Part shown: positions 36,213 to 50,489 of the stretch, in pieces | Numbering within the stretch: the stretch's first letter is position 1 | Layout of the letters: the number at the start of each line of letters is the position of its first letter | DNA from: Gorsachius magnificus | Taxonomy: Eukaryota; Chordata; Aves; Pelecaniformes; Ardeidae | Direction: 5' to 3' | Length of the DNA stretch: 64,000 nucleotides | Assembly: GCA_034008185.1 (NCBI GenBank) | Contig: CM067082.1 | Coordinates: 127,597,988-127,661,987, forward strand | Notes under the pieces: model-generated | The model's input: the letters and a program-made list of their open reading frames with translations, nothing else | Databases searched by the model: none | What the model was told of the DNA's origin: nothing | Position numbers and translations under genes: made by a program

Positions 36213-39200
36213 TACTTCTGATAATAAAAAGAAATACCACCTCTTTGCCTTTTCTTTGTCAAGGTATTACCTGATTGGCATTTTCTCCTTGCAAATGTGG
36301 TTTGAATCTGTCCAGATGCCACATCTAAATTTCTTTTCTAATTCTCTCGTGCATCCTTCACCTCGGCTTCCTAAATCTCTTTTCTAAACATGTTCAGTCA
36401 GACGTATAGACTCCAACCATTTAAAAATAAACTGAGGAATAACTGTGAAATAAATGCAAATTGGATGAGGGCATTACCCTCTCAGGTAACACACCATAAT
36501 ATTTTTCTCATCCTTAGTCCTTAGTGGTGTTCTTTTTCGTATGATCCTTGGACTGTTCCTTGCAAAAGCTCCCTATGCAAATAGGAGTCTTACCCAAGGA
36601 CTTTGCGAGGCTGTCCTTGAGTTACAAGTGACTCAGGGAACACAGGTTTTTTGATTCCAGTACTGGCAAGTAGTATTGATTTTTTGATTTAAAATGTTGG
36701 TGTGTTTGAATATTTCTGGTCTCAATTCTAAATTCCTGATTATCAGCAAAGCTTGCTTTCAGTTGCAAATGTGTTTATTTGTCTTTATTGTGGTGGAGAA
36801 CATTTTGAAGTTACAGTTTGAACAGTCCCTTAGGCAAGTGGCAAAGAACAACTATAAAGTACCCAAATATAGTGGGTTTTTTTCCAAATGACATGCTTTT
36901 TGAGGCCTGATGCATGATTTTTTTAATATTTGAGTTGGCAATACCACTGTTCCAAATCGGAAAAAGCCATTATATAAGAAATAATAACATTGGCATTCTC
37001 TCAGAAATCTTCTATCCTTCCAGAGAATAGAAGCCTCTTATCTGATCAATAAGCTGGAAACCACCCCCACATTTCCATTAAATATAAGGGGTTTCTGATT
37101 CACAGACCATCTTTTTGGGTTGTGTTTCTGACACAATTGTGTCCTGTTCCATGACAGAGGTTTTTCATTGCTGTAAGAATAATGAGAGTTCCCATAAGAA
37201 TTACAGATTTTTTGCTGTTGTGACCACCTAGTCAGTTGCACTTCAATTTTGGAAAATAAGTTCTAAAAATTATGCTTGTAGATAATTTTAAACAAGCCTA
37301 TTTGAAGGCTTAGAGAACCTGGAGTACCTGATCTCTATAAGACAGCTGTCTTCATAGTCACAGTATTTGTTTGGAAGGTGTCAGGAAAATGTTTCCAGTG
37401 TGGAATGCAGAGCACAGCTGAGCAAAGCTCCAATCTGAATAGTACTTCAAACTTCTGGTACAATTTGAGGACCTAGCAACAGGCAGATGTAGCAGGCGAC
37501 CATACTGTGTACACCACTTTACCATCCTGTCCTAAGGAACTCATGTGTACTGACAGTGACAGCTTTCCATCTTAGACTATACCATGTAATACATGTTCTA
37601 CTTTGTAGAGCACAGATCCTGCCATGTGCTAGAATATACTGTGTCCTGTACACATGCTACTACTGCTCTATAGTCCTGTAAGTTGTCCGAGTATAGTCTT
37701 AGTCAAATCTCTACCATTCTGAGAAGGCATTTAGGTGACTCATCTGTGAGTCCAGCAACATGAAACAGCCACAGCTTTCCCTTGAGCTCTCCCACAGATG
37801 TACTTGTACAACAGTTTGGAAGCAAGGCAGGTCTGGGCTTGAGCATGGCCTTGAGCTCATATGCAAGAGATGCTATTGATGTAATCACAGACTATTGTCA
37901 AGCTAGAAGTTACTTAGATCTTAGGAACTTATGGCAGTTTGATTGATGTAAGTTGTATCAATTCATTTTAAACATGGTACCTTCTGTAATTTTGTATAAT
38001 TAATTTAACTGATTATTTTGCACTTGAAGATGGCTTCAAAGAATGGTAGGTAGCTTCAGAGATCTAGTTCACAGATTTAAATTGAGATGTTATGTCATCT
38101 TTCTGTTTCTAAGTTAGCTTTTAAAGTATCATCTGTGCAGAGGTTTAACACTAGAAAGAATGATGTATGAATTTCAAACTAACGTTATTTCTGGTAGAAA
38201 GCCAAAAGAAGTTACATATTTGCCAGAAAATAACTTGTCTTATTTATTTATTTAAAGAATGCAAAATCATTATGCACTTTTTGATTTCTTGCTAATAATA
38301 GAATAATATTCGGGGGTGCCCTTGGTCAAAGTGATTTTTGTTTATATTCTTATAAAAATGGAAGAGTATTTTTTGTTTGGACTTTTTTTTTTTAATGATG
38401 TTAAAACTTTGAAGGAGATTTTAAAAGTAATTTCCTCAAGGAAAGACTTTATTTTAGGGTTACAACTTTATAAAGTTGGAAACAACCTATAGATATATTT
38501 TTGGAAAGTTCTCACAAATTACCTGGTACTCTTACAATTACTCAAGAGTGAAAAAAGATTGAATCTATGGAAAAATACAACTTCCTGTTACAGTTAAAAA
38601 TGAGAGCTGATGAATAACATTCCGTAAGTCATTTGTCAACTCTATATCAACTTGCAGTGCTTGGACTTGTCAGTATTTTGCCCCAGCTAGCCACTGCTTC
38701 TGCAGAGGTGCAGGCAGCTACTCCAGGAGAGCAGGCTGGTGGAGCATATGCCATGCAGCCCCTTCCCACCTTGAAAGGTGGAAGCTTTTATAGATTGCTT
38801 GCACTGGCACTAGAGCACTATCCAACTGCATCTTGCAAACAAAGATATCTGATGTACACGAATGCACAAGTAAGCATTAATGCTGGTAGAAACCGCTAGA
38901 TCTATATCTCTCTCTGCTGACACGTGAGCTTGAAACAATATGACACAGTCCCCCCTCAGCCTAAACAGCTCACTGGGCTTGACAAGGACTGTAATAGAAG
39001 ATGAGCAGTTCTGCATCGTAAGGCTTTTGATGGAAAACATAAAAGTACTGCTCTGTCTGACCGCTCTCTGAACATGCTAGAAAAATGACAGATTGTCAAA
39101 ATTAAGTGCCATGCTGTTCAGCAAACACGATGAAAGCTTTTGGTGATAGGCACGGGTTTAGTTAAGACTGTTTTGCCAGTGCCTTGCAACTATACATCAA

Positions 39201-40876
39201 TGATAGTTTAATCGAACAACTGCTTGTGCATAGAGGAAGAAGATTATTTTGGTAGGCCAAATTCGGTAAGTTCTTTCAAAGATAGCTTTTCTTCTCTCTA
39301 ACGCCATGCAGGATAAATAACTGTTTGTGCTCAAGAAATCGCTGTAAAATCCAGACTGAATTAAGGCACATATATTGAAAGCTCAAGCTATGGATGTTGG
39401 CTTTTGGAGCCCTTTGATTACATTAGTGACAGAAACATTCTTTAAATCTTGTGGCTATGAGAAAAAGTTGGAAAATATGACCTGGCATAACCAATGCTAT
39501 TTCTGTCTTTGTCTCTTGGCAGCTTGAAACAATTATTCTAAGAAGTGTGAATTATCCCATTTTCACTTTGCAAACTAAAAACAATGCAAAAGGAAAACTG
39601 CATACATTGCGATAGATGCATTTGAATTTTCCAGTTTCTTTAATTTTCTACTCTTTAATCTAAAGGTTCTTTTCCTCTGTAACTCATTTTTGGCCTTGCC
39701 ATACTTCTTTCTAGGCTTATCTTGTATAGTTTTATTTCTGGTTTATGAGGTATTTACTTAATGTTAAATATTTTAAATTAAAATGTCTGCTATGTTGTTT
39801 CTAATGTTTAACTTAAGGGTTTAATAATATTCCTTTTTTAAAAGGGAATTAGGCCTTTGAATATTTTTAAGTCCCACAAGACATTTTTAGTAAAATCCAA
39901 GGCTTGCCTTAGTTGTGAGAGAAGCTGCCAGGTTTTATTGACATACTAATAATCCCGAATGGGAAAATCTGTAATGAGTACATCCTTTTAGATGAGTGCT
40001 GTGCACCCTTGAGATGTCTGGTTATGTAACTTAGACATTTAGGGACTGTAATACAAAAGGAAACATCAGCAGCAAGACAGAAGTCTGGCTCTGATATTAA
40101 AAAAATAGAGGTTTGTGTGCTCTACAATGGAAAATAAAACAATAGGCCACTTCATTCTTTTTTTATGCTGTTCTTAATCCAGACATTTGCCTTTACTGCT
40201 CTAAAGGTTGGTTGTCTCCTAAGGCTCTTTGTATTGATGCTGGATTATATCTTACCTACATCTTTTGTTCCAGCTAACCCAAGTTAGATGATAGTGAGAA
40301 CTGCAAATATTTTGCCATCATAATCATCATCATAAATCATAGGCCATAAGATCTGCCTTGTGTTTGGAGGAATCAGCTTTTTTATTGACTGTCTTCCATA
40401 ATTAATAGCACTTTACTTTGTAAATCAAATTAGCCGACTTTTTCTATAAAGATTTAGCGTGAGATCATTTTTTAAAACACTAAATGACCTTGACAAAAAC
40501 AAGGGATCAATAACATGTTGATTAGCAGTTTGTTTTCTGTAATATTGGATGTTTCCCTTGTCGTTAGTTTTTCCTGTTGCAAGACTTGTAGAGGTTGAAG
40601 GTCACTGATACCTCCTGGTAATGCTGTTTTCCATAAATAGTTGATTCCACTCTTGTCTAACACTGATGGATTCACTTAGGCATGTGTGTAGGTTTTGCTA
40701 ATGTGTCTTTTAATCTACATTTTACATTACAAGTTTCTGGGGGTACTTGTCAGCTATTTTTCCAGAAATAAATACAGTTTTGGTTTTAATGGGAGAGAAC
40801 TTAGGTCCTGACTATTCCCTGAGATTAATTTCAGTGTTGCCGTGGCTAAAAACTGTGCCGATCTCTAGAAAAACAT
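36213..40876. other. AT-rich non-coding host DNA
   Basis: I recognise no gene or repeat. A plus-strand frame at 38633-38899 lies in a locally GC-richer patch (38650-38790) but starts at a non-ATG codon and has no domain I know. Confidence 0.55.
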
Positions 40877-41005
40877 GTGGTGCGGTGGTAAAAGCAAGAG
40901 ACTTTGAGATGTAGATTCAGCCTTCTTAAGAATAGACATTGCAGGTGTTATTAATTCTTCAATGTCTTAATTCCTCATTTATAAATAAGAGCAATATAAT
41001 TGCCA
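40877..41005 (+). mobile_element. Possible MIR/CORE-type SINE remnant
   Basis: The order of motifs recalls a MIR-like SINE. GTGGTGCGGTGGTAAAAGCA is at the left. A region about 70 bases later has TCTTAATTCCTCATTTATAA followed by ATAAGAGCAATATAAT, resembling the CORE segment with its CCTCA...TGTAAAATG...GATAATA pattern. It is heavily diverged and judged from memory, so chance similarity is possible. Confidence 0.38.
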
Positions 41006-41629
41006 GATGTAAGGGAAGTCAAGGTACATTCAGATTGTAAGGGCCTCAGTTAAAATGGTGATGAAAGGCAATAGGATACTGTAGGTTACTTAAATATCAA
41101 AGATAGACTTAAGAAACTGCTCTAGTTACTGAGAGACTAGCAATTCCATCAGGGAGGAAATGGCAATATTGAGATATTTGTTCCTGTGTCAAGCAGACAT
41201 TAAGCATCCATACTTTTCACTGAAAGAAAAGACTTAAAAAGGAAATCTAGAATATTCCTACATTCAGTCACATTCTTAGGCCTTTAATTTCAATGTTAAA
41301 TTCAATAAAATTTCCTCAGACTGTGTTCTCCCACACCATTTTCAAAAGCTTTCAGTATATGCCTGGAGTGGGAGCTCCAGGCCATCAGAGGTGCTTGCAG
41401 GGCCAGTGACCCTACCAACACAGAGCACAGTGCCTTTCCCAACTCCTACATAAACATCATCAGCACACACTCCAGGATGAACACAGAAGGCCCAGCCTAC
41501 TTCCTTCTCTCTGGCTGATCAGGATTGTTGTTTTTAGTGGAATATACGCAGGCCTTTACCCTTTTGATTCACATCCTGCTCGTAGTCACAGAGCTGTCAA
41601 TTATTATCCTGGACTTCAGGTCTTTCCCA
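41006..41629. other. Non-coding DNA between SINE-like and CR1 fragments
   Basis: Nothing can be identified with confidence. The stretch 41360-41520 is GC-richer than its surroundings and may be a further, unrecognised part of the adjacent CR1. Confidence 0.5.
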
Positions 41630-41990
41630 TGTCCATGCCCAAATCCTAGGGTCAACTATGAAGCAGCCAGGTTGCTCAGGGCTTTATGCAGTCTGGCCTT
41701 GAAAATCTGAGAGGATGGAGACTGCACAACCTCTCTAGGCAAACTATTCTAGTGCCTTCATGCCTTCTGGTGCTTTCAGGTGTCTTTGGTGAAAAAAATT
41801 GTGTATGTCCTATACACCATTGGGAAGACCCTGGCTTAGTCCTGTAGGCACCAGCAGGCTGTTATATGTTCCCCCCAAAACTGCCTCTACTCCAGGCTGA
41901 ACCAAGCCCAGCTCCCTCAACCTCTTCTCGTAGGACAAATGCACTAGCCCCAATCACCTTGGTGGCCTCTGCTGGATGTGCTGAACTTGT
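41630..41990 (-). mobile_element. CR1 LINE fragment, old
   Basis: The plus strand reads GCCAGGTTGCTCAGGGCTTT then GTCTGGCCTTGAAAATCT near 41665-41710, GACTGCACAACCTCTCTAGG near 41719, and CCAGCTCCCTCAACCTCTTC and GTGGCCTCTGCTGGATGTGC near 41907-41980. These are the reverse complement of the CR1 ORF2 end and 3' UTR. The copy is more diverged than the one at 33258, and its true 3' tail is missing or beyond recognition. Edges are approximate. Confidence 0.85.
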
Positions 41991-44900
41991 TCTCCTTTGA
42001 TGGTGGGATTGCCTGTGCTCTGTTCTTCACTGATGAGGTTACTTGGTTCCTCTGCCTGTCATTACTCCTTACAAGGTCTTTGTGTTTACTTTGATTAGCC
42101 TTCAGTCAGATAACCTAACTCCTTGTGCCAGAAGCCCATGGTCAATCAAACTTGACACATAGTGTCCCAGAGGGAATATGAGGCCAGGACACTGCATTAC
42201 ATTCAGCAGAGGCTTTAATGCCAAAGTAAGCCATGCTCAAAGTCATATTGCTAGCTATGAAAACTTTTTTAGTCACTTGAAAGCAGAAGTCAGCCACATG
42301 ACCAGCACAAGCACCTTTTTCTCACATGACATGAGCTTGGAAATCTCTTTCAAAAGAAGAATGTTAGAAAATTAAGAAGTCTTTCATGTGTAACAGCTGT
42401 CTGCCTGCTCCCAAGTGCTGAATATCTCAAAAGAGTTGTAGTTTAGGTGCTTTTGGCCCATTTTCCCCAATTGGTTAAATCACCTATCCTGGCTACATTT
42501 CCCACAGTGCCTTAAGGCTGTCAGGATGTATTGAGTCTAGCTGGAGGGATGACTGTCCTGCCAGCACCTACAGTGCCTGCCCTCAGAGCACACTGCTTGT
42601 CTTCGTAGAATAAATTCCACTCTCTCACATTCTCTAAACACAGCAATGGAAAACAGGAGTGTCTTGAAGTTGGACTCCCTGTGAGGGCTTTGCACTAGGG
42701 AAAGTCTGCCTCTGTCTTAAAACCATTTCCATCAGGAAGATTTGTTGCCTCTGCTTCTGATAATTGTTAGCACTTAGAGTGCTTCTGTTTTGTAGATGCC
42801 ATGGTGTTCTATGCACGTTGGTGAGACTGCTCATTTTGTCTTCTAGCTGTAACATGAAACTCCTCCTCACATATTCATCAACAGAGAATGGTGACCAGCT
42901 CTGAAAACTCAATCACTTAACTCTTAACTATGGGTAACTTTGCGTATCTCATTACACCTCATCAGCAAAGCTCTGAAAAGAACTTGGTTTCCTGAGTCCC
43001 ATCATTTGGATAAAACATTCTGCTTTAGACCCGAGAGACAGCAGGAGCAGATGAGTGAAGAAATAAGAGATTGTTTATATAGAGCTCATTTTCTTAACAT
43101 AATCACATTTTAAAATAACCAAATTGATTTTTTTTTAATTTGCTCTCTGGCTAAAACCAAAGGAAAAGTTTTACAAACATACGCATTATACAAAGTAGAG
43201 AAAACTGCTAAAATTGGACTTCCAAGTGTGCATTAGGTTAATGCCTTGAAAGATAAAGACTGAGATCCTGAATTTTGCTTTTGAGTTAGCAGGGTCAGAT
43301 TTCATTCTAGATACAAGATGTTAGTGTATAAGTTCCCTTACCAGCTATTAGGATATGAGAGTGTTACAAATGCCTAAAATAGTTATCGAATTGTGCAGTT
43401 TGTGAAGAGCACTAGTTCCTGCACAAAACTGTTGTTAAATAGGAGTGAGATAAGGATATAAAACTGAACACGCAAGATATAATTATTTCAAAGAAATATC
43501 TGAAGGTTTTACTTTCTTTTACAGCATTTAGATTTCAGCATTTTTTAATGTAACAGGAGATTAGAAGTATATTGATTGGAAGGAGCCTATAATATGCTAC
43601 ATGAAAGGCAAAACTCATTTTATGTATACTCTGTTTCTAGTACTTTTGTATAAGCATGTTGTGCAAACTAAAAGTGTACTGCCTACACAGGTTAATCTAT
43701 AGTTATAATTACTATTATATATTTTAATGTTCAAAATATTTATACAGAATTAAGTAGTTATTTCTTACAGTATAAAGTAATGTCTTTGTCAGAGAGCTGT
43801 AAGAAAAAATTGCTAGCAAAGTTTTTGTCTTACAAAAATTGGAAGAGTGGTAAATAATAATCAAGAAAGGTCAATAACTGTTGTCTATGGTTTTTTTTTA
43901 AATGGCTAAATGGAGGGTCAAACATTTGGATATCACACATGTAGATCATATGTGGCAAATGGAGAACTATTCTAGAGAACACTGGCTCTGGAAAGAACTA
44001 AATGGTAAAGAGCTGAACAAGAGCTTTTGAAGGTGATTCTGTGGCTTGGAGAGTAGATCCTATCTTTGGCTTTATGAGCAGGGGTATGATGCTTATATAT
44101 AGGAAGGCAATTCTTCAAACTTTATGTGGTATTCATATGTGATGATGTATTCAATACTAGTGTCCAGCCTTTAAAAAGAACATTGAAAAATGAAAAGCTT
44201 TCTGAAAAAGCTGCAAAAATTCTTAAAAGTTGGGAAAAAGCCATCAAACAGTTGAATCATAATCATTCATCATAAAAAGGACAAGATTAAATTATGAGAT
44301 GATCACAGCAAGTGTCTGCATGAGATGTCATTTAAGTGTAAAAAGTTGTTTGGTTTAGTAGATGAAGGTATTACAAAGCACAGAAATTGTGAGTAGGTAG
44401 ATTTGATGTAGGAATGAAGACTAGAAATGCTCATCAGTAGGCATAATGAACTGGTGAAGGAATTGTCTCACAAGTCATTCCCACTACAGTTCCCTGGGAT
44501 AAACATATCAAGGGGAACAGGATCCCACAGTAAGAATACCAAAAGCAAACAGATACCACCTCCTAAAATATCAGTCACATAATGGTTTCCTACAGTGATG
44601 CGAAACCCCAACTCCTATGGAAAAGCAGAGGAAAGATTTATTTTTAATTTATATCATCCATACCAAAAGAGAAAGGACAAGAACCATTTCTGCAAAGTAT
44701 TTTGGAAGGACACCTTTTGTGATGCTTTTTCAGGTGCTCCATTCTGTGGCTTTGACTTGCCTTTTCACCAGACCTCATTCTCTGCCGAAGGCTGGTGACA
44801 TTCAGAAGACTTTAAGGTTCCATTTTTAAGGTGTATAAGCATTATTTCACACATCATTAATAGACGTTTGCAAAGTGAACTTAAGTTCCTCCGTACATGT

Positions 44901-46922
44901 CTATTGATTTTCATTACACTTGGAATGATCTAAAAAACTTCACCAAACCAAATGAATTGCTTTAAGAACAGAACAAAGTTGTTAGGGCATCTGGGGGAAT
45001 TCTGGGTGCTCTCTAGCTGTCACCTAGTGGTGATCCCAGTACCAACAGCAGCTTACCAAAGACTAATGCTGCATTTTGGAAATTGGCACTGTCATAAAGT
45101 TCTATTTGTCCTTCCATACAGCACTGCTGTTTGGACTTAACCTCTGAATTTAGATGACCCATTATAAGGATCAATTTCTTAATCTTTATTTAGGACTCTG
45201 TCAGCTCTCCTTTTGGTTTGAGGACTGTTTGCCATTCACCTAAATGTGGGTGCAATCCAGATAGGCAATTCTGAAAGAAAAAAGAATGGTTCCTTATTAT
45301 AGAAACCATTGCTCTTCAAACAACTTGCCTGAATAGAGCCATAGCCCCCATCCTTTTCCTGTTTCATTCTTCCTAATAATTCTTGAATTAGAGAAAAGAA
45401 CCTGTAGGCAGCGTGGCAGTTGTGGCTGTGACTCTTATGTATACTTGTGTAACCCCTCTGAGGGATGAGTATGAGGCTGTGGATAAAACGCAGCACATTC
45501 CCCAGCAGACAGCAGTCTTCATGTGCATAATTTACAGTATGGATCTAGTCACAGCAACTAGTAAGTAGTAAGTGGTGGGGTTCTTTAAATGCTCAGAGTA
45601 TCTAGAGAATAGCTACTAGTTGTTTGGCTTTTTTGTAAATGTTCAGTGGATGCTAAAGCTGTAGAAATAATGGGGTTTTTGCTGTGTTGTGGTGGACTGT
45701 ATTCCTTTTTCAGAGAATATGTGTGTACACAATAAAATGGAGTGCTCAGGTCAGAGACTGTAACGCTCCCTGGCTGAGAGCAAAGCACAGATTCTGTGAT
45801 CTGAGAGTGCAGCCTTTTAAAACTTCAGTGTTTAAAAATGAGGGCGCTTCCTTGTGCACTCCTAGGTAGAGGGAGGGAAAATGATTTTAGTCCAGCAAAC
45901 ATCTGGTAGCTCAGGAATGAAAAAAAAGTACTGATTGGTTCTGACAGCTGCCTGCTTTGCAGCAGTATTTAACCAGAAATATTTGAAACAGATTGATATG
46001 AATAATGAAAGATTGTATGATGTATGACAGAAATTAACCTCACCACAATTTAACTCATTAACAAAGAAACAATGTTACATATATAAGAAAAATCCTTATT
46101 TACTGTTTACCTCATTTGAGATATTTCATTTGTAATAATCGGAGAAAAAATAAGAATTTTATAATAATTTTCTCCATCAGGCATCGCAGGTATTTCACTG
46201 TGAAATAGGTTGAATGGGATGTCATTGTCCTTTAACTATAACAAGTGCTGCTGATGGATGTGGTCCATTTAAATGTACAACAGAGAGCTGAACTAGATAA
46301 CGAACTTATTATTACTCTCTGAGGATTACAGGTTAGTCCCAAAGGAGTGCAGTAAGCTAGAGAAAATCCATATCTACTGGCTAAACAATAGCCAGAAGGC
46401 TGACTGGAGATATTGATTTACTTTCTAGGCCATTTAGACCTTAATGGTGGAGAAAAGCTGAAGTGCTGTTTACTTTTCTGCCAGAATCGACCAACCAACC
46501 AGTCCATTTTTTACAGACTTTTGATTGATTTCACTTAGAGGAATTAGAGGTGATTTATTTTTAAGCTGAAAGCAACTCGTAAATATCTCCCACTACACAG
46601 GTTCCCTGAGAGTAAATGTTAAGTGGAAATACTTACTGAGATACTTTGCTGCAAATCAATGTGAGCAGGTAATACTCCTTGGTAGGAATGGTCAGGTGTT
46701 GGACACCTTTCTCAAGAGCATTCAAGCCTCCGGCCCTGCTGCATAAGACACAGTGCTTTTAAAAGTCCCAACTTTTGCGAACGGGTATGAATCTGATTGC
46801 TTGGCTGAATTTGTGCCAGCTGCACCCTGCTGACTTAGAAAAGGGCCGCGGCTGTGGGAGTGTAAGTGGTGCTCAAGGTCAGTAGTGAGCAGCTTTAATA
46901 TTTGATGGATGAAAACAGTAAT

Positions 46923-46936
46923 TTGTCACGTGACAA
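46923..46936. promoter_or_regulatory. Perfect 14-bp palindromic E-box TTGTCACGTGACAA
   Basis: The 14 bases are their own reverse complement. The inner GTCACGTGAC is the CLEAR-type E-box consensus bound by TFEB/MITF-family proteins and is also a good USF site. No promoter or exon is visible beside it, so a regulatory role is inference from the motif alone. Confidence 0.35.
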
Positions 46937-49092
46937 TTGCCCATGATACTTCATACTCACAGCAAATATCTAGCTGTAAGGATTAATGCAGAGAAGCAGC
47001 AGGCTAAGGTTTTGGAATGAAGCATTTTCAAAATTAGACAAACTTTAAGAACTGCTCCTGAGCATACTGCCACATATAGAGACACAGAAAAGTATGTTTG
47101 TTATTTCCTAGAGATAACCTGTCTGGAAAATCGCTTAGGTTTCTACAAAAGATTGTCAGGTGTATTAGGGCTGTGAATGTAAAAGGTGGTTTACCAAAAT
47201 CAAAGGAAAAAACTCTTTGGCATATTCTCATGGAACTTACAAAAGTAGAGCTGGTGTGTTAATAATATTCTTATGCAGAGATAAAGCTACAATTTTATAT
47301 TAATTACAAACACATAGTTTATAATTGCTACTTAGGAAAATTCTGCGGGAACAGTTTTTTGAAGTCCACTTGCAAACATAAGACCTTTTTTCAGAAAGCA
47401 TTGCATAGTTCTGCCTTAACATAATAGCCTCTGTTGTCTACTGCAAACAGTGCTGTTTTCACTGAACAGGCTTGGCTTTTTCCCTCATTTCCACCCCCGT
47501 CCCTGAAGGGAGTTCTACTTGGTTAATGTGTTGCTCATATCTTCACACAGAAACATGTACCTGTTACCTGAAAATTGTAAGTGCAGTCAGCTCTAGGGCT
47601 CGCACAAGAGTGTATAAATACGGATCCTTTCAATCTGAAAGTTGCATTTCAAATCCTACGCGTGTTTTATGCCTCCTCTCCTACCAGCTGAATCGTTAAT
47701 CCTATGCTGATACATTTGATTCAACCTTGGCACCGTGCTACACGGCTGAGAGCTGATGGGAAGAAGAAATAGCCCAGTATCTTCCCTTTCTTTGGTCAAG
47801 CCCCTAAACAACAGAAAAATTGCTTTACTGTGAGGTAAAAGTCATTAGGATTTGTTATATATTGTACAACAATAATAATTTTTACTGCCCCTTTGTACTT
47901 GTAGACCGATGCAGAGGAACTACAGAAAAGCTAAGAATTTCAGCCTGTGGATCATCCTAGTTCTTCACTCAACATTAAAATGAAAAATGATGGATTACTG
48001 TGTGTTCTTAGTTGAAAAGCTGAAAAAGTTTGGTACCCCCTATGTTTTTTAAAGCATGTCTTTTGTAGTCAGCATGATCAGCTTTTACTTAAGAATTTAG
48101 TGTATGCTGTTGTGATGTCCCAAGCAGAAAATTTTACCGACTGTTTCATACATGGTTTCTCTGAGCTTTTTTGTTTGTTAAGATTTGGAAAAGTTCACTT
48201 GCCCTTTCTCAGATGCACTATTGTAGAACTATATTTTATGGGTTTTATTACTTCAGCCCCCAAAAGTTCATGGTAGAATACATTTTGAAGACCTGTTTTA
48301 GACGCTAGACTTATATACTTTAATATACTCTTAAGAATTGTTTTTTTGAAAGAAAGCCAAGCCTGAAAGCTAAAGTCTGTGAGCTTTATACAACTACGAG
48401 TGTCAGTGGAAGTGTTACCTGCAGTTCTCATGTGAGCCCTGTGCAGCAGCATTTTATGTGCTGATAGTTTGTATTTCCTTACCGATATGTTCACAGTTCA
48501 CAAAAAACTATGTGTGTATGTTAACAAAAGACATGCAGCTGATGCTTTCTGTATGACAAATAACATGTCTAGATAAAAAACATTGTTGCAGTTTAATCTA
48601 AGGTTTTTCTGTTCGTTTTGTCTTGTTACTTTTTTAATTTGACCTATAGTATGATTGAACTGGAACAAATGATAGAGTACATATATTTTAACTTGCATTT
48701 AAGAGTGGCTTAATTTGTCTTAGTTTAGATCAGTTAGAAAATTACTAACTAACCTACATTTATGAAGTTCTATACCGAAATCGAGTCCAAATTCTGCAAG
48801 CATTGAAGTGCTTCATTTAATCTGTTTTACCAAACAATCTGTTCTTGTTAGTTTAAGTTTAGAAAACTGGTTAAACTGGTGCAATTTTCAAGTCAACCAG
48901 ACTTTGGAATCCTGCAAATTTGAAGAAATCAGATCAATGTCTCCAAATGACAGAATCCTCATTGACCATGTTTGATTTCCTTATCAAGTTTAAGTGCTAA
49001 AGTATTACTGACTTTAAAGCAGAGAATGATTGCTTCCATTTGTCTCAGCAGCTGAAAAGCAGTAAGGATGAGGTTCAAAGAAATCTAAATCT

Positions 49093-49103
49093 GGGGGGGG
49101 GGG
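49093..49103. repeat. G11 run with G/T-rich flank
   Basis: An 11-base G run is followed by TTGTTGG, T6, GGG and further T. The plus strand has several G blocks within about 30 bases and could form an intramolecular quadruplex. No function is known. Confidence 0.7.
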
Positions 49104-50489
49104 TTGTTGGTTTTTTGGGTTTTGTTTTTTTTTCCTTGCAAGTGAAGTGCATTAGGAAAGAAAACAACAGCTGGTAGCATGGAGCTGTGAGAGATTTTAA
49201 AAAGCTGGGGTGAAGTAATGATTAGAAATGCAATATGGAGCTGTAGTATAAGAAGTAAAACTGAAGGCACTGAACAAGACAAATATAATTTAGGCAGAAG
49301 CACAGGTCTAATTACTAGGCTCATTTGATAGCTTAGAATTATCACCCATAAAGGTTGATTCCTCACCAATTCTCTGGCTGTAGAGAAGAATCCTATTAGA
49401 TATTGGTGCTAAATTTACCATTCCTGTAGCATATGATTATCCAAAAATTAGAAAGGCAGAAGATTTCTTGAAGTGATCTTTGTTTATAACCCTGTGAAAA
49501 GGGTCTGTATCTATAGACTTCCCCAAAGTGGAATGTGTATAATCACCGGCACATTCCATAGAAGGCACATAGGGAACCATTTTAGAGATTTATTTTAAGT
49601 ATTCTTTTGAAAATATATCGATTTCTTCCTGATTGCACATATTTCAAATTGTAATGGAGCAGAGGGATTAAAAAATAAGTGTTCTCACTACAACTTTCTA
49701 ACAAATGAAACAAATTACATTCCAGGTGCATAGCAGTTATTTGCTGATAATCCAACAAGATTTTTTGGTGGAGTGAGTCTTGGTCACATAGCTTTGTACA
49801 GAGGAGCAAAAACACTACAGTGTTCTCAGCTTTACTCTCTGCCTGGCAGCCTGCCTCATCCTTTTTTTTAGGTGCTGTTCAGTATAGAAGGTTTTCTAAA
49901 TGTGTATTTTGAAGGGTAAGGTGGTAAGTAGTTATAGTAGTAGAATTTATTATTTATACAGCTACCACATGCATTTTCAATGCTAAGTCTTGATTTCTAC
50001 TAAGTGAAGACCTTCTGCCACACTAAAAATGCATTCTGAAGTCTCTGCACATTTACAGAACAGCATTTTTAACCACAGCTAATGACTGCGTTCATTTTTC
50101 AGGGGAAAAAAACGTTGCCTAAAAATATAGACTCACAAATATAGCAATAATGGTAATATTTTCAGGTTTGTAAAAAATTGGTGGCCTTTTAAAAACAAAA
50201 CTCATCCCATCCTACAAAGTAGAAATGAATGTACTGTTATTTAATAACTGTGAAGTTTTGTTTCTCCAAAAGAATGAAGCTTGGCCCATGTGTTTCACCT
50301 GCCTGTTCTCTCCTGAATGGTCTGCACCTGAGAGTTGGCAGCTGTGCTGTAACCTTTCCATAGGAAATGAGGGAGCACAGTGTCCATGCATTTCCTGGAG
50401 AGAAAGATAGGTTTTACACCTATCTGAAAACTCCTAGAAGACGAGACTGGAGAGGAAGGATAGCTTATGTTGCCTTTTGTGTTTAAGGT

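Larger units (their letters stand above)
41991..50489. other. AT-rich non-coding host DNA
   Basis: No gene or dated transposon is recognised. Short sites listed separately are a palindromic E-box at 46923 and a G11 run at 49093. All open frames are short and without domains. Confidence 0.55.

Noticed and set aside
38633..38899. 88-codon frame in a locally GC-rich patch
   Set aside because: It begins at a non-ATG codon, has no recognisable domain, and no splice signals I could support.
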